The position numbers were made by a program, and so were the translations under genes. A DNA stretch of 64,000 bases, from NCBI GenBank assembly GCA_025210375.1, contig JAOASB010000003.1:1-64000 (forward strand), written 5' to 3'. The DNA comes from Maledivibacter sp. (lineage in GTDB: Bacteria; Bacillota; Clostridia; Peptostreptococcales; Caminicellaceae). This document shows positions 9,832 through 19,023 of this stretch, piece by piece. Each line of letters opens with the position of its first letter. Within the stretch, counting starts at the first letter, position 1. The notes under the pieces were generated by a model. The model saw only the letters and a program-made list of their open reading frames with translations. It ran no database searches and was not told the DNA's origin.

Positions 9832-11385
9832 ATGTTTAAGATATTAAAAGACAAAATACTAGGCAAAAAAAATCGGAAAACAGTTGTAACTGCAGAGGAT
9901 TGGAAGCTATATAAGGATTTGGATGAAAATATAGAGCTATTTAAAAAGATATTCAATAACGATGATACGATTAGATTCAGAGGATTTGAAACCAAGGGGC
10001 CATCTTCCTTAAAATGCTGTTTAGTTTTTATAGATGGGATGGTAAATAAGGAAATCGTAAATGAGAATATAATTCAACCCGTAGTTGAGCTTTCGCCCCA
10101 GGATTTAGATATAGATAAAAAAGTAATAGATATTTTTAAAGACAGCATAATTGTTTCTAGTACAGTTAAAATACAGAAGGATGTTTATGACCTATTAAGT
10201 TCATGCTTATATGGAGATGCTATTTTATTGGTGGATGGTTTTAATGAAGCCCTATTAATAGATTCTAAGGGTTGGAATACAAGATCCATAGAGGAACCAA
10301 GCTCTGAGAGAATAGTTAGGGGACCAAGGGAAGGCTTCAATGAGGCTATTATGACAAATTTAACATTAATAAGGAGAAAAATAAGAAGTACTGATTTAAA
10401 ATTCAAATTTAGGGAATTAGGTACCCGTACAAAAACAAAGATTTGTATTTGCTATGTGGAAGGCTTAGCCAGCAAGGAAATACTCGCTGAACTGAATAAG
10501 CGATTAGATGATATAGAGATAGATGGAATATTAGAATCCGGATATGTAGAGGAGCTTGTCAAGGATTCTCCATTATCTCCATTTACAACCATAGGAAATA
10601 CTGAAAGACCAGATATAGTAGCAGGCAATTTACTAGAAGGAAGAATTGCTTTGATAGTAGATGGAACGCCCCATGTTCTCACCTTACCCCATGTTTTTAT
10701 CGAATATTTTCAAGCAAATGAGGACTATTATCATGGTTTTATCTATGCCTCAATAAATAGATTTATTAGAATATTTGCCTTTTTCCTTTCAACCAGTGTC
10801 CCTGCCATATACATAGCTTTAACCACCTTTCATCAGGAAATGATACCTACGCCGCTGCTTCTTAGTATTTCTGCAGCAAGGGAAGGAGTACCATTTCCCA
10901 CTATAGTTGAAGCACTGTTTATGCTCCTTGCCTTTGAGATACTAAGGGAAACTGGAGTTAGACTTCCCAAGCCCGCCGGTTCCACAATAAGCTTTGTTGG
11001 GGCATTGATCCTAGGCGAAGCTGCAGTTACTGCAAGATTTGTTAGCGCACCCATAGTAATAGTTACTGCTTTAACTGGTATATCTAACTTTCTACTGCCT
11101 CAAATGGTGGGAGCATTAATAGTTGTTAGACTCATATTTTTATTGTTATCTGCTTTTTTAGGACTCTATGGTTATATCTTTGGAGTTATAGGTTTATTCA
11201 TTCATCTTATGGCCATGAAATCCTTTGGAATACCGTATATGTTGAACATCGGTTCTTTAGATATGCAGGATATAAAGGATACTGCTATTAGAGCGCCATG
11301 GTGGGTCATGTATCTGAGACCTAAGCTTATTGGGGATAATAATAAAGTCCGACAAACCAATGATGGATTGCATGAAAAGAGGTAA
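9832..11385 (+). CDS. Spore germinant receptor A subunit (GerA/GerKA family)
   Basis: A 517-residue A subunit of a Ger-type receptor of the spore inner membrane. The soluble N-terminal part (about 1-290) contains the family's LVDG and EPSSERIVRGPREGF motif with TNLTLIRRKI. The C-terminal half carries several membrane helices and the LPKPAGSTISFVGALILG and EAAVTARFVSAPIVI signature. The ATG at 9832 is preferred over 9817 because AAGGGTG lies five bases before it. It opens an operon A, C, small, C, B with tight spacing. The germinant cannot be predicted. Transcription in the forespore by SigG is expected for the family; I did not identify a convincing promoter. Confidence 0.93.
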   Translation: MFKILKDKILGKKNRKTVVTAEDWKLYKDLDENIELFKKIFNNDDTIRFRGFETKGPSSLKCCLVFIDGMVNKEIVNENIIQPVVELSPQDLDIDKKVIDIFKDSIIVSSTVKIQKDVYDLLSSCLYGDAILLVDGFNEALLIDSKGWNTRSIEEPSSERIVRGPREGFNEAIMTNLTLIRRKIRSTDLKFKFRELGTRTKTKICICYVEGLASKEILAELNKRLDDIEIDGILESGYVEELVKDSPLSPFTTIGNTERPDIVAGNLLEGRIALIVDGTPHVLTLPHVFIEYFQANEDYYHGFIYASINRFIRIFAFFLSTSVPAIYIALTTFHQEMIPTPLLLSISAAREGVPFPTIVEALFMLLAFEILRETGVRLPKPAGSTISFVGALILGEAAVTARFVSAPIVIVTALTGISNFLLPQMVGALIVVRLIFLLLSAFLGLYGYIFGVIGLFIHLMAMKSFGIPYMLNIGSLDMQDIKDTAIRAPWWVMYLRPKLIGDNNKVRQTNDGLHEKR

Positions 11386-11389
11386 TAGC

Positions 11390-12553
11390 ATGGGAAAGAA
11401 AAGATTTCTAATAGTCCTCTTAATAATGACCAGTTTATTCATACCTGGCTGCTGGAATTATAGTGAAATTAGTGATAAAAGAATAGTTTCAGGAGCAGCA
11501 GTAGACTATAACAAAGAAAAAAATATGCTTGAATTGACAGTAGAAATAGTAAGGCCCGTAATGGAAGGTGGGCAAACCCAGATCAAGCCTGAAAATTTTA
11601 CTGGTCTTGGAGATAATTTGTTCAATGCAATAAGAAATTTGATATCTAAAACTGGTAAGAAGGTATTCTGGAGTCATGCCAAGGTGTTTATTTTGAGTGA
11701 AGATATAATTAAGGAAAAAGAAAAATTCTTAAGTATTATTGATTTTATTAAACGGGATTCTGAGACTAGGGATGACATAATGCTTCTTGTATCCAGGGAA
11801 GAAACAGCAAAAAAGATTTTTGAAACAAATGCTAAGGTACAAGAAATTAACTCTTTTCACCTTGAGGATATGCTTCAGAATCAAAAAAGTATATCCAAGT
11901 ATCGTGCAGTACCTCTTTGGAAATTCGTTGATGAACTATCCACTGAAGGAATATCACCCACCCTGCCCACTGTAAATATAGCTGAATTTAATAAAAAGAA
12001 GATTGGGCAGATATTTGGAACCGCTGTATTTAAAGGACTAGAAAAGATAGGCTGGTTAAATGGAAGCGAGACAAAAAGCTTTTTGTTTGTTATCGATGAA
12101 TTAAAGGGGGGGACATTAGTAACGGAGGAAACAGAAATAACGAAGGAACCAATAAGAATAACCTTTGAGATATTTAATAATAAAACTAAAGTAAAACCCA
12201 TATATAGGGATGGAAAGCTTACTATGAAAGTGGACATTAAAACTATGGTCAACATTATTGAGATAGATGGAACCTTAGATTTTATGGATGAAAAAAATCT
12301 AGGAATGATTCAAAAAAATGGAGAAGATACCATTGAGAAAATGGTGCAAGATGTAATCAAAAAAGTACAAGAAGAATATAAAAGTGATATTTTTGGATTT
12401 GGTGCTATTGTCAGTAGAGAAATGCCAGAGCTATGGACGGTATTAAAGACCGATTGGGAGAATACTTTTTCTAAGCTAGATGTAGAAGTAGATGGGACTT
12501 TGAACATAAGGGGTAGTGCATTGAGATCAAAAACAATAAAGATAGGAGACTAA
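11390..12553 (+). CDS. Spore germination lipoprotein, Ger(x)C family, copy 1
   Basis: A 387-residue lipoprotein C subunit of the receptor. The signal peptide ends in LFIPGCWNYSEI, where the cysteine is the lipidation site and GCWNYxE the family hallmark. Other family segments are RDSETRDDIMLLV and a C-terminal DVIKKVQEEYKSDIFGFG. The start at 11390 follows AGAGG; the longer frame overlapping gerA is unlikely. It lies four bases after the A subunit. A second, clearly paralogous C subunit follows one gene later, which is uncommon in a single ger operon. Confidence 0.92.
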   Translation: MGKKRFLIVLLIMTSLFIPGCWNYSEISDKRIVSGAAVDYNKEKNMLELTVEIVRPVMEGGQTQIKPENFTGLGDNLFNAIRNLISKTGKKVFWSHAKVFILSEDIIKEKEKFLSIIDFIKRDSETRDDIMLLVSREETAKKIFETNAKVQEINSFHLEDMLQNQKSISKYRAVPLWKFVDELSTEGISPTLPTVNIAEFNKKKIGQIFGTAVFKGLEKIGWLNGSETKSFLFVIDELKGGTLVTEETEITKEPIRITFEIFNNKTKVKPIYRDGKLTMKVDIKTMVNIIEIDGTLDFMDEKNLGMIQKNGEDTIEKMVQDVIKKVQEEYKSDIFGFGAIVSREMPELWTVLKTDWENTFSKLDVEVDGTLNIRGSALRSKTIKIGD

Positions 12554-12555
12554 AA

Positions 12556-12765
12556 ATGTTTGTTCTAGTGATATTAGGATATCTCATAATTGGTACCATA
12601 GAGATGGTTCCTTTATATAAAAAAAATAAAACAAAGGAGCTTGTTGTATATAGCATCTTTTTTGCAGCTGCTTTTATCATAAGCTTGCTTTTGATACTAG
12701 GAGTAGAAATCCCAAGTCCTGCGAAGGGTATAGAAACCATAGTCAATGCAATATTAGGAAAGTAA
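12556..12765 (+). CDS. Small membrane protein of the ger operon
   Basis: A 69-residue protein with two hydrophobic segments (about 2-20 and 32-50) joined by a basic loop, YKKNKTKELV. GGAG seven bases before ATG and only two bases after the preceding stop support translation as part of the operon. Small D-type subunits with two membrane helices are known from some Bacillus and Clostridium ger operons (GerD-like or GerXD-type modulators); I infer a similar accessory role from size, topology and position, not from sequence identity. Confidence 0.75.
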   Translation: MFVLVILGYLIIGTIEMVPLYKKNKTKELVVYSIFFAAAFIISLLLILGVEIPSPAKGIETIVNAILGK

Positions 12766-12791
12766 TTATTAATAATAAAGAGGGTAGTAGC

Positions 12792-13937
12792 ATGAAGAAA
12801 ATATATTTTTTAATAATAGTAATAAGTTCATTTATGCTTGCAGGATGTTGGAATTACAGAGATGTAAACAAAATGAGATTCGTAGCCGGAGTTGCTATTG
12901 ACTATGATAAGGAAAAGAATGAATACATCAGTACCAGTGAAGTTGTTAGGCTTATAGAAGGTGGACAAAGCTTTGGGAGTACATTGTTTCAAAGTAAGGG
13001 GCTTACGGTATTTGATGCCGTAAGGGATACAGTAATGAAGAATGCCAGAAGATTATATTGGGGCCATGCAAAGGTCATAATATTAGGCCCGGACATTGTG
13101 GATAAGAATATATTATCCATACTGGATTATGCCAGTAGAGATTCAGAATTTAGAGACGATATATGGATATTAGTTTCAGCAGAGGAAACAGCTAGTAAAA
13201 TATTTGAAAAAACCTTTGAAAAACGTGAAAGCATAACCTCCTTCCACATAGATGATATATTAAGAAACGAAAAAAGTATTTCTACATATCATGGCATTCC
13301 TACGTGGAGGTTTATTAAAGATATCTATGCAGAAGGAATCTCTCCCACACTTCCAATGGTGAAAGTCGCAAAGAAGAATGGAGAAAAAGTTGCAAAAGTT
13401 GGTGGGCAAGCAGTTTTTAAAGGGAATAAAATAGTAGGAACCCTAAATGAAATTGAAACCAAAGCCTATTTATGGGTTATAAACAGGATAAAAGGTGGAT
13501 TAGTTACTATAGAAACCAGTGCAGCCGGTAGGAAGGTAGACGTAACCATGGAATTGTTCAGTAGCAAGACAAAGTTAAAACCTAAAAAAATAGGGGATAA
13601 GATAATTATGATGATAGATATAGAAAGCGATTTTGGTATAGCTGAAATAGCTGGCAATGTAGATGTTATAGAAAAAAGTGCTAGGGAGATATTGAAAAAA
13701 GATACGGAAAAAGAAATAAAAAAACAGGTTGAAGATGTAATAAAAAAGGTACAGAAGGAATACGAAAGTGATATATTTGGATTTAGTACAAAAATAAAAG
13801 CTAAGATGCCAGAGGAATGGAGAAAAATCGAATCAAATTGGGATATGGTTTTTAGTGGAATGAAAACAGAAATAAATGTAAAGGTAAATATAAATGGCAG
13901 CGCATTAGCATCTAAACCCATAAAGGTGGAAGACTAA
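12792..13937 (+). CDS. Spore germination lipoprotein, Ger(x)C family, copy 2
   Basis: A 381-residue lipoprotein with signal peptide and lipobox MLAGCWNYRDV. It parallels copy 1 along its length: GVAIDYDKEKN, RDSEFRDDIWILV, SFHIDDILRNEKSIS, EGISPTLPMVKV and KKVQKEYESDIFGF. By eye about 40-45% of residues are shared, so this is an old tandem duplication and not a recent copy. Two C subunits could compete for or assemble into different receptors with the one A and one B subunit, or one may serve a receptor elsewhere in the genome. Confidence 0.92.
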   Translation: MKKIYFLIIVISSFMLAGCWNYRDVNKMRFVAGVAIDYDKEKNEYISTSEVVRLIEGGQSFGSTLFQSKGLTVFDAVRDTVMKNARRLYWGHAKVIILGPDIVDKNILSILDYASRDSEFRDDIWILVSAEETASKIFEKTFEKRESITSFHIDDILRNEKSISTYHGIPTWRFIKDIYAEGISPTLPMVKVAKKNGEKVAKVGGQAVFKGNKIVGTLNEIETKAYLWVINRIKGGLVTIETSAAGRKVDVTMELFSSKTKLKPKKIGDKIIMMIDIESDFGIAEIAGNVDVIEKSAREILKKDTEKEIKKQVEDVIKKVQKEYESDIFGFSTKIKAKMPEEWRKIESNWDMVFSGMKTEINVKVNINGSALASKPIKVED

Positions 13938-13959
13938 ATATATCTAGGAGGAAGTATCA

Positions 13960-15069
13960 TTGAATAAAGAATTAATATCAGATATTCAGGGAATATGCTT
14001 AATTATTTTATTTATTTCCGGTAGTACACTAGCTTTACCAACTGGTATTGCTGCTGGGAGAGATCTTTGGCTGGCTATATTATTGGCATTAGTTCTTGCA
14101 ATTCCACTGTATCTAATATATTCCAGACTGCTTTCACTTTATCATGGTAAGGATATATTTGGTATACTAGAGGCCGTATTTGGAAAATTCTTTGGGAAAG
14201 CTGTGGGATTAATATTTGTTGTATATGCTTTTCATCTAGGTACACTGGTATTAAGGGATCAAGGAGACTATCTTGTAGCTATTTCCCTACCAGAAACTCC
14301 CATTATCATACCAACAATAATAGTAGTTATACTGTGTACTCTTGTGGTGAAAGCAGGTATAGAAGTGCTAGGAAGATGGTCAAAGCTTTTCGTAATATTA
14401 AATGCACCAATTCCAACGATTATGATACTTATGTTGATTCCTCAAATGGATATTTGCAATATTATGCCAATACTATATAAAGGCACCAAGCCATTTTTGA
14501 AAGGCACCCTACAAGCATTATCATTTCCATTTGGAGATGTAGTAGTTTTTTTGATGGTTTTTTTTGCTTTAAAATCAAAAAAATCTTCATACAATGTATT
14601 TATCAAGGGATTGTTATGGGGAGGATTTTTAATAATCGGGGTTTCCCTTGCTGAGATACTGGTCTTAGGTGAGGATTTATACGCAGCGACTTATTTTCCA
14701 AACCATAGTGCCGCTAGCAAGGTTAGTATTGGAGATCTTTTACAAAGGTTAGAGGTTATTGTTATAGTAGCAACCTTAACTTCTTTTTTTGTTAAAATAA
14801 GCATATGCCTATTGGCTGTTTGTAATGGCATATCTAAGATATTGGGTTGTAGAGAATATAGATTTATAGTAGCACCCATAGCCTTGCTCATGTGTAATTT
14901 CTCTTACTTTATCCATGATAATATCATTATGAAAACTAAATGGGTAGATAGTATAGGCATATACTACTTCTTGCCTCTTCAAGTGGGGATACCTATTCTT
15001 ATTTTAATAGCAGCTGAGATCAAACAAAGACGAATCAAAAACAATACGAGAAGAGTAAATAGAAAATAA
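13960..15069 (+). CDS. Spore germinant receptor B subunit, GerB-family permease
   Basis: A 369-residue membrane protein of the amino-acid/polyamine/organocation (APC) superfamily type with about ten helices. It begins ELISDIQGICLIILFISGS, the usual start of GerB proteins, and has the GRDLWLA and FPFGDVVVFLMV segments. It starts at TTG 13960 with AGGAGG nine bases upstream; no better ATG exists. It closes the ger operon and converges with the minus-strand oxidoreductase 20 bp away. Confidence 0.92.
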   Translation: MNKELISDIQGICLIILFISGSTLALPTGIAAGRDLWLAILLALVLAIPLYLIYSRLLSLYHGKDIFGILEAVFGKFFGKAVGLIFVVYAFHLGTLVLRDQGDYLVAISLPETPIIIPTIIVVILCTLVVKAGIEVLGRWSKLFVILNAPIPTIMILMLIPQMDICNIMPILYKGTKPFLKGTLQALSFPFGDVVVFLMVFFALKSKKSSYNVFIKGLLWGGFLIIGVSLAEILVLGEDLYAATYFPNHSAASKVSIGDLLQRLEVIVIVATLTSFFVKISICLLAVCNGISKILGCREYRFIVAPIALLMCNFSYFIHDNIIMKTKWVDSIGIYYFLPLQVGIPILILIAAEIKQRRIKNNTRRVNRK

Positions 15070-15088
15070 AAGAATTTTTTGAAAAATT

Positions 15089-16165
15089 TCATTTCCTATT
15101 TTTTGAAAAATTATTATAAAGCTTACCTATGGAAGTAATATTGTTTATTTTGAAACAAGGATTGTTATAAATAAGTGGTTTTATAATAGGTAGACCTAGG
15201 AATTTTATTAATCTATCCAAATCCTTATTACTAAACTTATCTATGGCCCCACGAAGCTTTCTCATATTTGCTATATTATTTATCTGATTGCTTAATAGCT
15301 CATTAATATCGAGATTATTATATATAGCTTTTGCAGTCAAGATTCCACTTTCTATGGCTGATATGAAACCAAAACCTAAAAAATTATCTACTAAGCCTCC
15401 AGAGTTCCCTATTAGGAAGATATTATTTCTTTGTAATGTTTCTACAATACCTGTATTAAATTCATAATCTCTAGTGGATAGGATTTTATATTGAAGATTT
15501 TCTTTAGATAAAAAATTCTTCCAATAATAATCTAATTCACTTTGACTAATATTGTCAACTATCAAGGCTAAAATTGCTTTAGACCCATTATGGGGTAAAA
15601 TGTAAATATATCCGTTTTTAGCATATTCTTTATTAAACCATAGCTCCATTGCATGGGAATTAAAATCTCCCAGTATAGTGGCTATTCTCATTTGGGCATA
15701 AAATGTTCGTGTAAAAATATTTAGTTTCTCAGCAGTTAAGCTGTTACCAGTTGCACATACCACGTAATCGAAATGAGTACTTAAGTCTATAGGGTCCACA
15801 TAGGAATCAAAATGTATATTTGATTTTAATTTTTTATAAATTTGATTTTCTATTGAGGCTTCTCTCTTGTTTTTTTCAAATATATATCCTAATCTTCCCT
15901 TTACCGTTGTGGTAGAATTCGGTCCATGCATTGTAATCCTTTTTAGGGACTCAGTGGGCTTTATTTTAAGTCCATACTGTTTTTTTAGATACTTTGTTGA
16001 GGTTTCATTGAATTGATTATATATTTTCATACTGATAATGGTGTAATCTAATGAATCGCCAATTGAGTTTCCCATCTCAAAAATCTCAGGCATGATTCCT
16101 AACTTTTCTAATTCTAAGGCACATGATAGACCGGAAAGTCCTGCACCTACTATGGCAACCTTCAT
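15089..16165 (-). CDS. FAD/NAD(P)-dependent oxidoreductase, copy 1
   Basis: A 358-residue protein beginning MKVAIVGAGLSGLSCALELE, a Rossmann dinucleotide site (GxGxxG) for FAD, followed by EIFEMGNSIGD at the end of the second strand. A later FLIGNSGGLVDNFLGFGF stretch resembles the second FAD-contact motif of geranylgeranyl-reductase/monooxygenase-like flavoproteins. The substrate is unknown. It pairs with the upstream membrane-protein gene; TTG at 16174 overlapping that gene's TGA by four bases is an alternative start and suggests translational coupling. The same two-gene module occurs in the opposite direction at 17264-18896. Confidence 0.75.
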   Translation of the reverse strand: MKVAIVGAGLSGLSCALELEKLGIMPEIFEMGNSIGDSLDYTIISMKIYNQFNETSTKYLKKQYGLKIKPTESLKRITMHGPNSTTTVKGRLGYIFEKNKREASIENQIYKKLKSNIHFDSYVDPIDLSTHFDYVVCATGNSLTAEKLNIFTRTFYAQMRIATILGDFNSHAMELWFNKEYAKNGYIYILPHNGSKAILALIVDNISQSELDYYWKNFLSKENLQYKILSTRDYEFNTGIVETLQRNNIFLIGNSGGLVDNFLGFGFISAIESGILTAKAIYNNLDINELLSNQINNIANMRKLRGAIDKFSNKDLDRLIKFLGLPIIKPLIYNNPCFKINNITSIGKLYNNFSKNRK

Positions 16166-16170
16166 ATACT

Positions 16171-16653
16171 TCAACTACCTTTACTATATTTTAATCTTGA
16201 ATAAAAATACCTAAATAAAATTATCAAAACATATGCCCCAATGTACATAATAAGGGCAATAAGCAAGTTCATTCCCCTTTTATATATAAATAGTTTAGTG
16301 GTTTTTAGGGTTATTATTTCAATAACCATATTGTATGTAACAAAGAAGCCTATTAGAATAGTATTTTTTATTTTACTATTTGATAAATATTGACAGAAAA
16401 GCATTGCAATAATAGGGAAATAAATAAGGCTCGATATGATAGTTACCTCAGGATATCCAGGAGTTTTGAGAGGATATTCCCAATATCCCCAGTACAATCC
16501 TAGCATTTCCGCGGTATAGTTTTCGACCCCAATGAATAAGCCCACGGGAATCAACTCCTTAAGCCTTTTTTTATCAATCAATATGAGAAAAATTATTAAT
16601 AAAATTATGATATTCCCATAAAAAAAAGTGCCAGTCCATATATATATATTCAT
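16171..16653 (-). CDS. CBO0543-like integral membrane protein, copy 1
   Basis: A 160-residue protein with about five membrane helices. It has the LILIDKKRLKELIPVGLFIG segment and GLYWGYWEYP, a pattern I associate with the CBO0543 family of Clostridia and Bacilli, whose function is unknown. It overlaps or abuts the downstream flavoprotein gene, so the two are co-transcribed. It is paralogous to 17264-17713. Confidence 0.65.
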   Translation of the reverse strand: MNIYIWTGTFFYGNIIILLIIFLILIDKKRLKELIPVGLFIGVENYTAEMLGLYWGYWEYPLKTPGYPEVTIISSLIYFPIIAMLFCQYLSNSKIKNTILIGFFVTYNMVIEIITLKTTKLFIYKRGMNLLIALIMYIGAYVLIILFRYFYSRLKYSKGS

Positions 16654-16788
16654 TTATGATCCCATTCCTTAATATAAATTTTTATTGAATCCCTATCTAA
16701 TTTCTACGTAAATCTTCATATCATTAAGTATAATATTTACCTAAGTAGAAAAAAATATTTAACAATAAATGCTTTATGGAGGATGAAT

Positions 16789-16998
16789 ATGAAAAAATTG
16801 TCTCAGCAGAACTTGATGGATACGGCTTTCATATTATCAGTAGAACATGAAGAGCTTCTTTTAAAGAAATATACAGAGGCAATGGACAATATTGATAATA
16901 AACGACTCAAAAAAGAAATAAAAGAACTTAAAGAGACTTCTAAGGAGCATGTTAAATTAATTAAAGATCTAATGATACAATTAAACCTTCAAAGTTAG
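16789..16998 (+). CDS. Small helical protein, possibly half-ferritin/spore-coat-like
   Basis: A 69-residue protein predicted as two long helices (SQQNLMDTAFILSVEHEELL and a K/E-rich second helix ending HVKLIKDLMIQLNLQS). The HEELL and EHVKLI segments resemble half of a ferritin-like or CotF-type four-helix bundle, but with few possible metal ligands. The ATG at 16789 is favoured since GGAGG lies six bases upstream; the earlier ATG touches the Shine-Dalgarno. It is followed nine bases later by another protein of similar design. The family assignment is tentative. Confidence 0.6.
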   Translation: MKKLSQQNLMDTAFILSVEHEELLLKKYTEAMDNIDNKRLKKEIKELKETSKEHVKLIKDLMIQLNLQS

Positions 16999-17007
16999 GA
17001 GGCTATC

Positions 17008-17235
17008 ATGAAGGATGTAGATATCTTAAAGGACATACTTGAGTACAGGATTTCCAATGAGCTGTTTTATAATCAAAATCTTATACATATTAGAAACCCT
17101 AGGGCTAGACAGCTTTTTGCTCAAATGAGGGACGATGAAATGAGAGAGATTATTAGGCTACAAGAAAAGATTGAAAGACTCCAATCAAAGCCATATATAA
17201 TTTCTAAAATATTTCCAATAAAACAAAAATATTAA
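17008..17235 (+). CDS. Small helical protein, second of a pair
   Basis: A 75-residue product with AGGAGG five bases before ATG. It is two-helical: ILEYRISNELFYNQNLIHI, then ARQLFAQMRDDEMREIIRLQ, with a basic tail. Together with its neighbour it may form a four-helix bundle. RDDEMREI resembles ferritin-like and spore-coat CotF-type sequences. No function is proposed beyond probable association with the flanking flavoprotein modules. Confidence 0.6.
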   Translation: MKDVDILKDILEYRISNELFYNQNLIHIRNPRARQLFAQMRDDEMREIIRLQEKIERLQSKPYIISKIFPIKQKY

Positions 17236-17263
17236 ACCCAGATTATTGAATTGAGTGATTTAG

Positions 17264-17713
17264 ATGGAATGGTCAATACTATTTACTATTAACTGGATAT
17301 TGTTTTTTATATTAGTAGATTGGAAGACGTTTAAGAAAAATGTTTTTGGAGGATTATTTATTACCGTAGTAGAAATCTTTGTTGATTACCATTACACATC
17401 CCTTGGGTTATATACAATACATGATCCCATTATAGAATTCCTTGGATCATCTTTGTTTTTTTCACTAGGACCAGTTTTTGTTATAGGAACCCTAATGGCT
17501 CAATATCATCCCCATAAAAGGTGGATGATAGTAGTAAATATTATTGTTATATTTATATTATATTCAATAATGGAATTGATTTTAGTAAAAAGAGGCGTAG
17601 TTGAATATATAAATTGGAGCTATTTTGCCAGTTTAATTATAAATATTGGAGCAATGACAATACAAAGCTGGTTTATAATAATTGTTTTAGGAAAATGGAG
17701 AGAAAAAAGATGA
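17264..17713 (+). CDS. CBO0543-like integral membrane protein, copy 2
   Basis: A 149-residue protein with about five membrane helices and the family-like LVDWKTFKKNVFGGLF segment, then YTSLGLYTIHDP. It matches copy 1 (16171-16653) in topology and in the loop after the first helix. The Shine-Dalgarno is weak. Its TGA overlaps the ATG of the next, 29-codon gene (ATGA), showing translational coupling. Confidence 0.65.
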   Translation: MEWSILFTINWILFFILVDWKTFKKNVFGGLFITVVEIFVDYHYTSLGLYTIHDPIIEFLGSSLFFSLGPVFVIGTLMAQYHPHKRWMIVVNIIVIFILYSIMELILVKRGVVEYINWSYFASLIINIGAMTIQSWFIIIVLGKWREKR

Positions 17714-17799
17714 GCATTAAATTATACATTATGATTTTGGTATCTATTGCTTTAGCAATTTTTACTTGGTTCAAAATATTAGATAGGTATGGGAGCTGA
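17710..17799 (+). CDS. Very small single-helix membrane peptide
   Basis: A 29-residue frame starting MSIKLYIMILVSIALAIFTW: one membrane helix and a short polar tail KILDRYGS. It overlaps the preceding stop as ATGA, with GGAGAG upstream, and ends five bases before the flavoprotein start. Position and coupling make it likely to be translated. Function unknown. Confidence 0.55.
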   Translation: MSIKLYIMILVSIALAIFTWFKILDRYGS

Positions 17800-17804
17800 A
17801 ACAT

Positions 17805-18896
17805 TTGAAGGTTGCAATTATAGGAGCTGGAATCTCAGGGCTTTCATGTGCCCATGAATTTCAACGGCTGGGTGTAAAGCCAACGATATATGAAAAGAAT
17901 GATTACATAGGAGAAATGCACCCCCATGTTGCGGCGATACTATCTATATTGCATAGACCTATGAAAGATTCACTTTCCTATTTTAGGGCGGATTTTGGAT
18001 TGGATATTACTCCCTTAAACACACTTAATACCTTAGTTCACTATTCTGAAAGTAAAATTACTACTATAAAAGGTAACTTTGGGTATTTTTTTGAAAGAAG
18101 TAAGGAAAAAAAATCTGTTAAAAAGCAATTATATTCCCAGTTAGAAAAACCAAGGATCATATTTAACGAATTAGCCGATTATGAAAAGCTTTCAAAAAAG
18201 TATGATTACGTAATTGTGGGAAGTGGAAATTCAAATTTCACTCAAGAAAAGGGCTGCTGGTATGACTGGGTAACTACCCATGTAAAAGGGGCAACTGTTT
18301 TAGGAGAGTTTGATCCAAATACATTAATTATGTGGATAAATAAAGGGTATTGTAATAATGGCTATGCCTACCTTACACCATTTAACAGTAAAAGAGCAAG
18401 TTTAATACTGGTCGTAACGGATATAGCTGAAAAACAAGTAGATTTTTATTGGGACAAATTTTTATATTATGAAGATATAAAATGGAAGGTAGTAGAGGAA
18501 TTCAGATTAAAGCACAACACGGGGTATGTATATCCTAATAAAATTGATAATTTATGCTTTGTTGGCAATGCGGGTGGAGGTATAGATCCTTTCCTTGGAT
18601 TTGGAATGATGAATTCCTTAATAAGCGGAGCAATGGCGGCACGATCAATAGTAAAGGGATACGATTATAATAAGCTCACAAAGTTTATAAATAAGCAAAA
18701 TTTAGATATGTATGAGTTTAGAAGAAGCTTCAATAAGCTAAATAATAGGGGACATAATATGATACTTACATCCATAGGGCTTCCAGGGATTAAGAAAATA
18801 ATGTACTATTCTAATCTAAATGTTATAAAAACGGGAGGTAAAATCCTTGGCAGGATAAATAGATTGGATGAAAATAAACGACGTAAGAGGTATTAA
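17805..18896 (+). CDS. FAD/NAD(P)-dependent oxidoreductase, copy 2
   Basis: A 363-residue paralogue of 15089-16165. It starts at TTG after GGGAG, reading MKVAIIGAGISGLSCAHEFQ, then TIYEKNDYIGE. The C-terminal FAD motif is NLCFVGNAGGGIDPFLGFGM. A DYVIVGSGNS strand in the middle matches DYVVCATGNS of copy 1, so both share one domain plan. Divergent duplication of a membrane-protein plus flavoprotein pair around two small helical proteins suggests a dedicated redox module, perhaps sporulation-related given the ger operon next door; this is inference only. Confidence 0.75.
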   Translation: MKVAIIGAGISGLSCAHEFQRLGVKPTIYEKNDYIGEMHPHVAAILSILHRPMKDSLSYFRADFGLDITPLNTLNTLVHYSESKITTIKGNFGYFFERSKEKKSVKKQLYSQLEKPRIIFNELADYEKLSKKYDYVIVGSGNSNFTQEKGCWYDWVTTHVKGATVLGEFDPNTLIMWINKGYCNNGYAYLTPFNSKRASLILVVTDIAEKQVDFYWDKFLYYEDIKWKVVEEFRLKHNTGYVYPNKIDNLCFVGNAGGGIDPFLGFGMMNSLISGAMAARSIVKGYDYNKLTKFINKQNLDMYEFRRSFNKLNNRGHNMILTSIGLPGIKKIMYYSNLNVIKTGGKILGRINRLDENKRRKRY

Positions 18897-18910
18897 ATTT
18901 AAAAATGAAG

Positions 18911-18947
18911 ACCTACGGGGCTTGAGGCCCGTAGGTTTTTTATTTTT
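18911..18947 (+). terminator. Terminator after flavoprotein copy 2
   Basis: ACCTACGGG pairs with CCCGTAGGT, then TTTTTATTTTT. Confidence 0.85.
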
Positions 18948-19023
18948 AAAACCCATTAGTAAGACTCTAAAACTTGAGACTTGGAGCTTGTAACATATAA
19001 AGCGTGGTCACACGCTTTCATCA

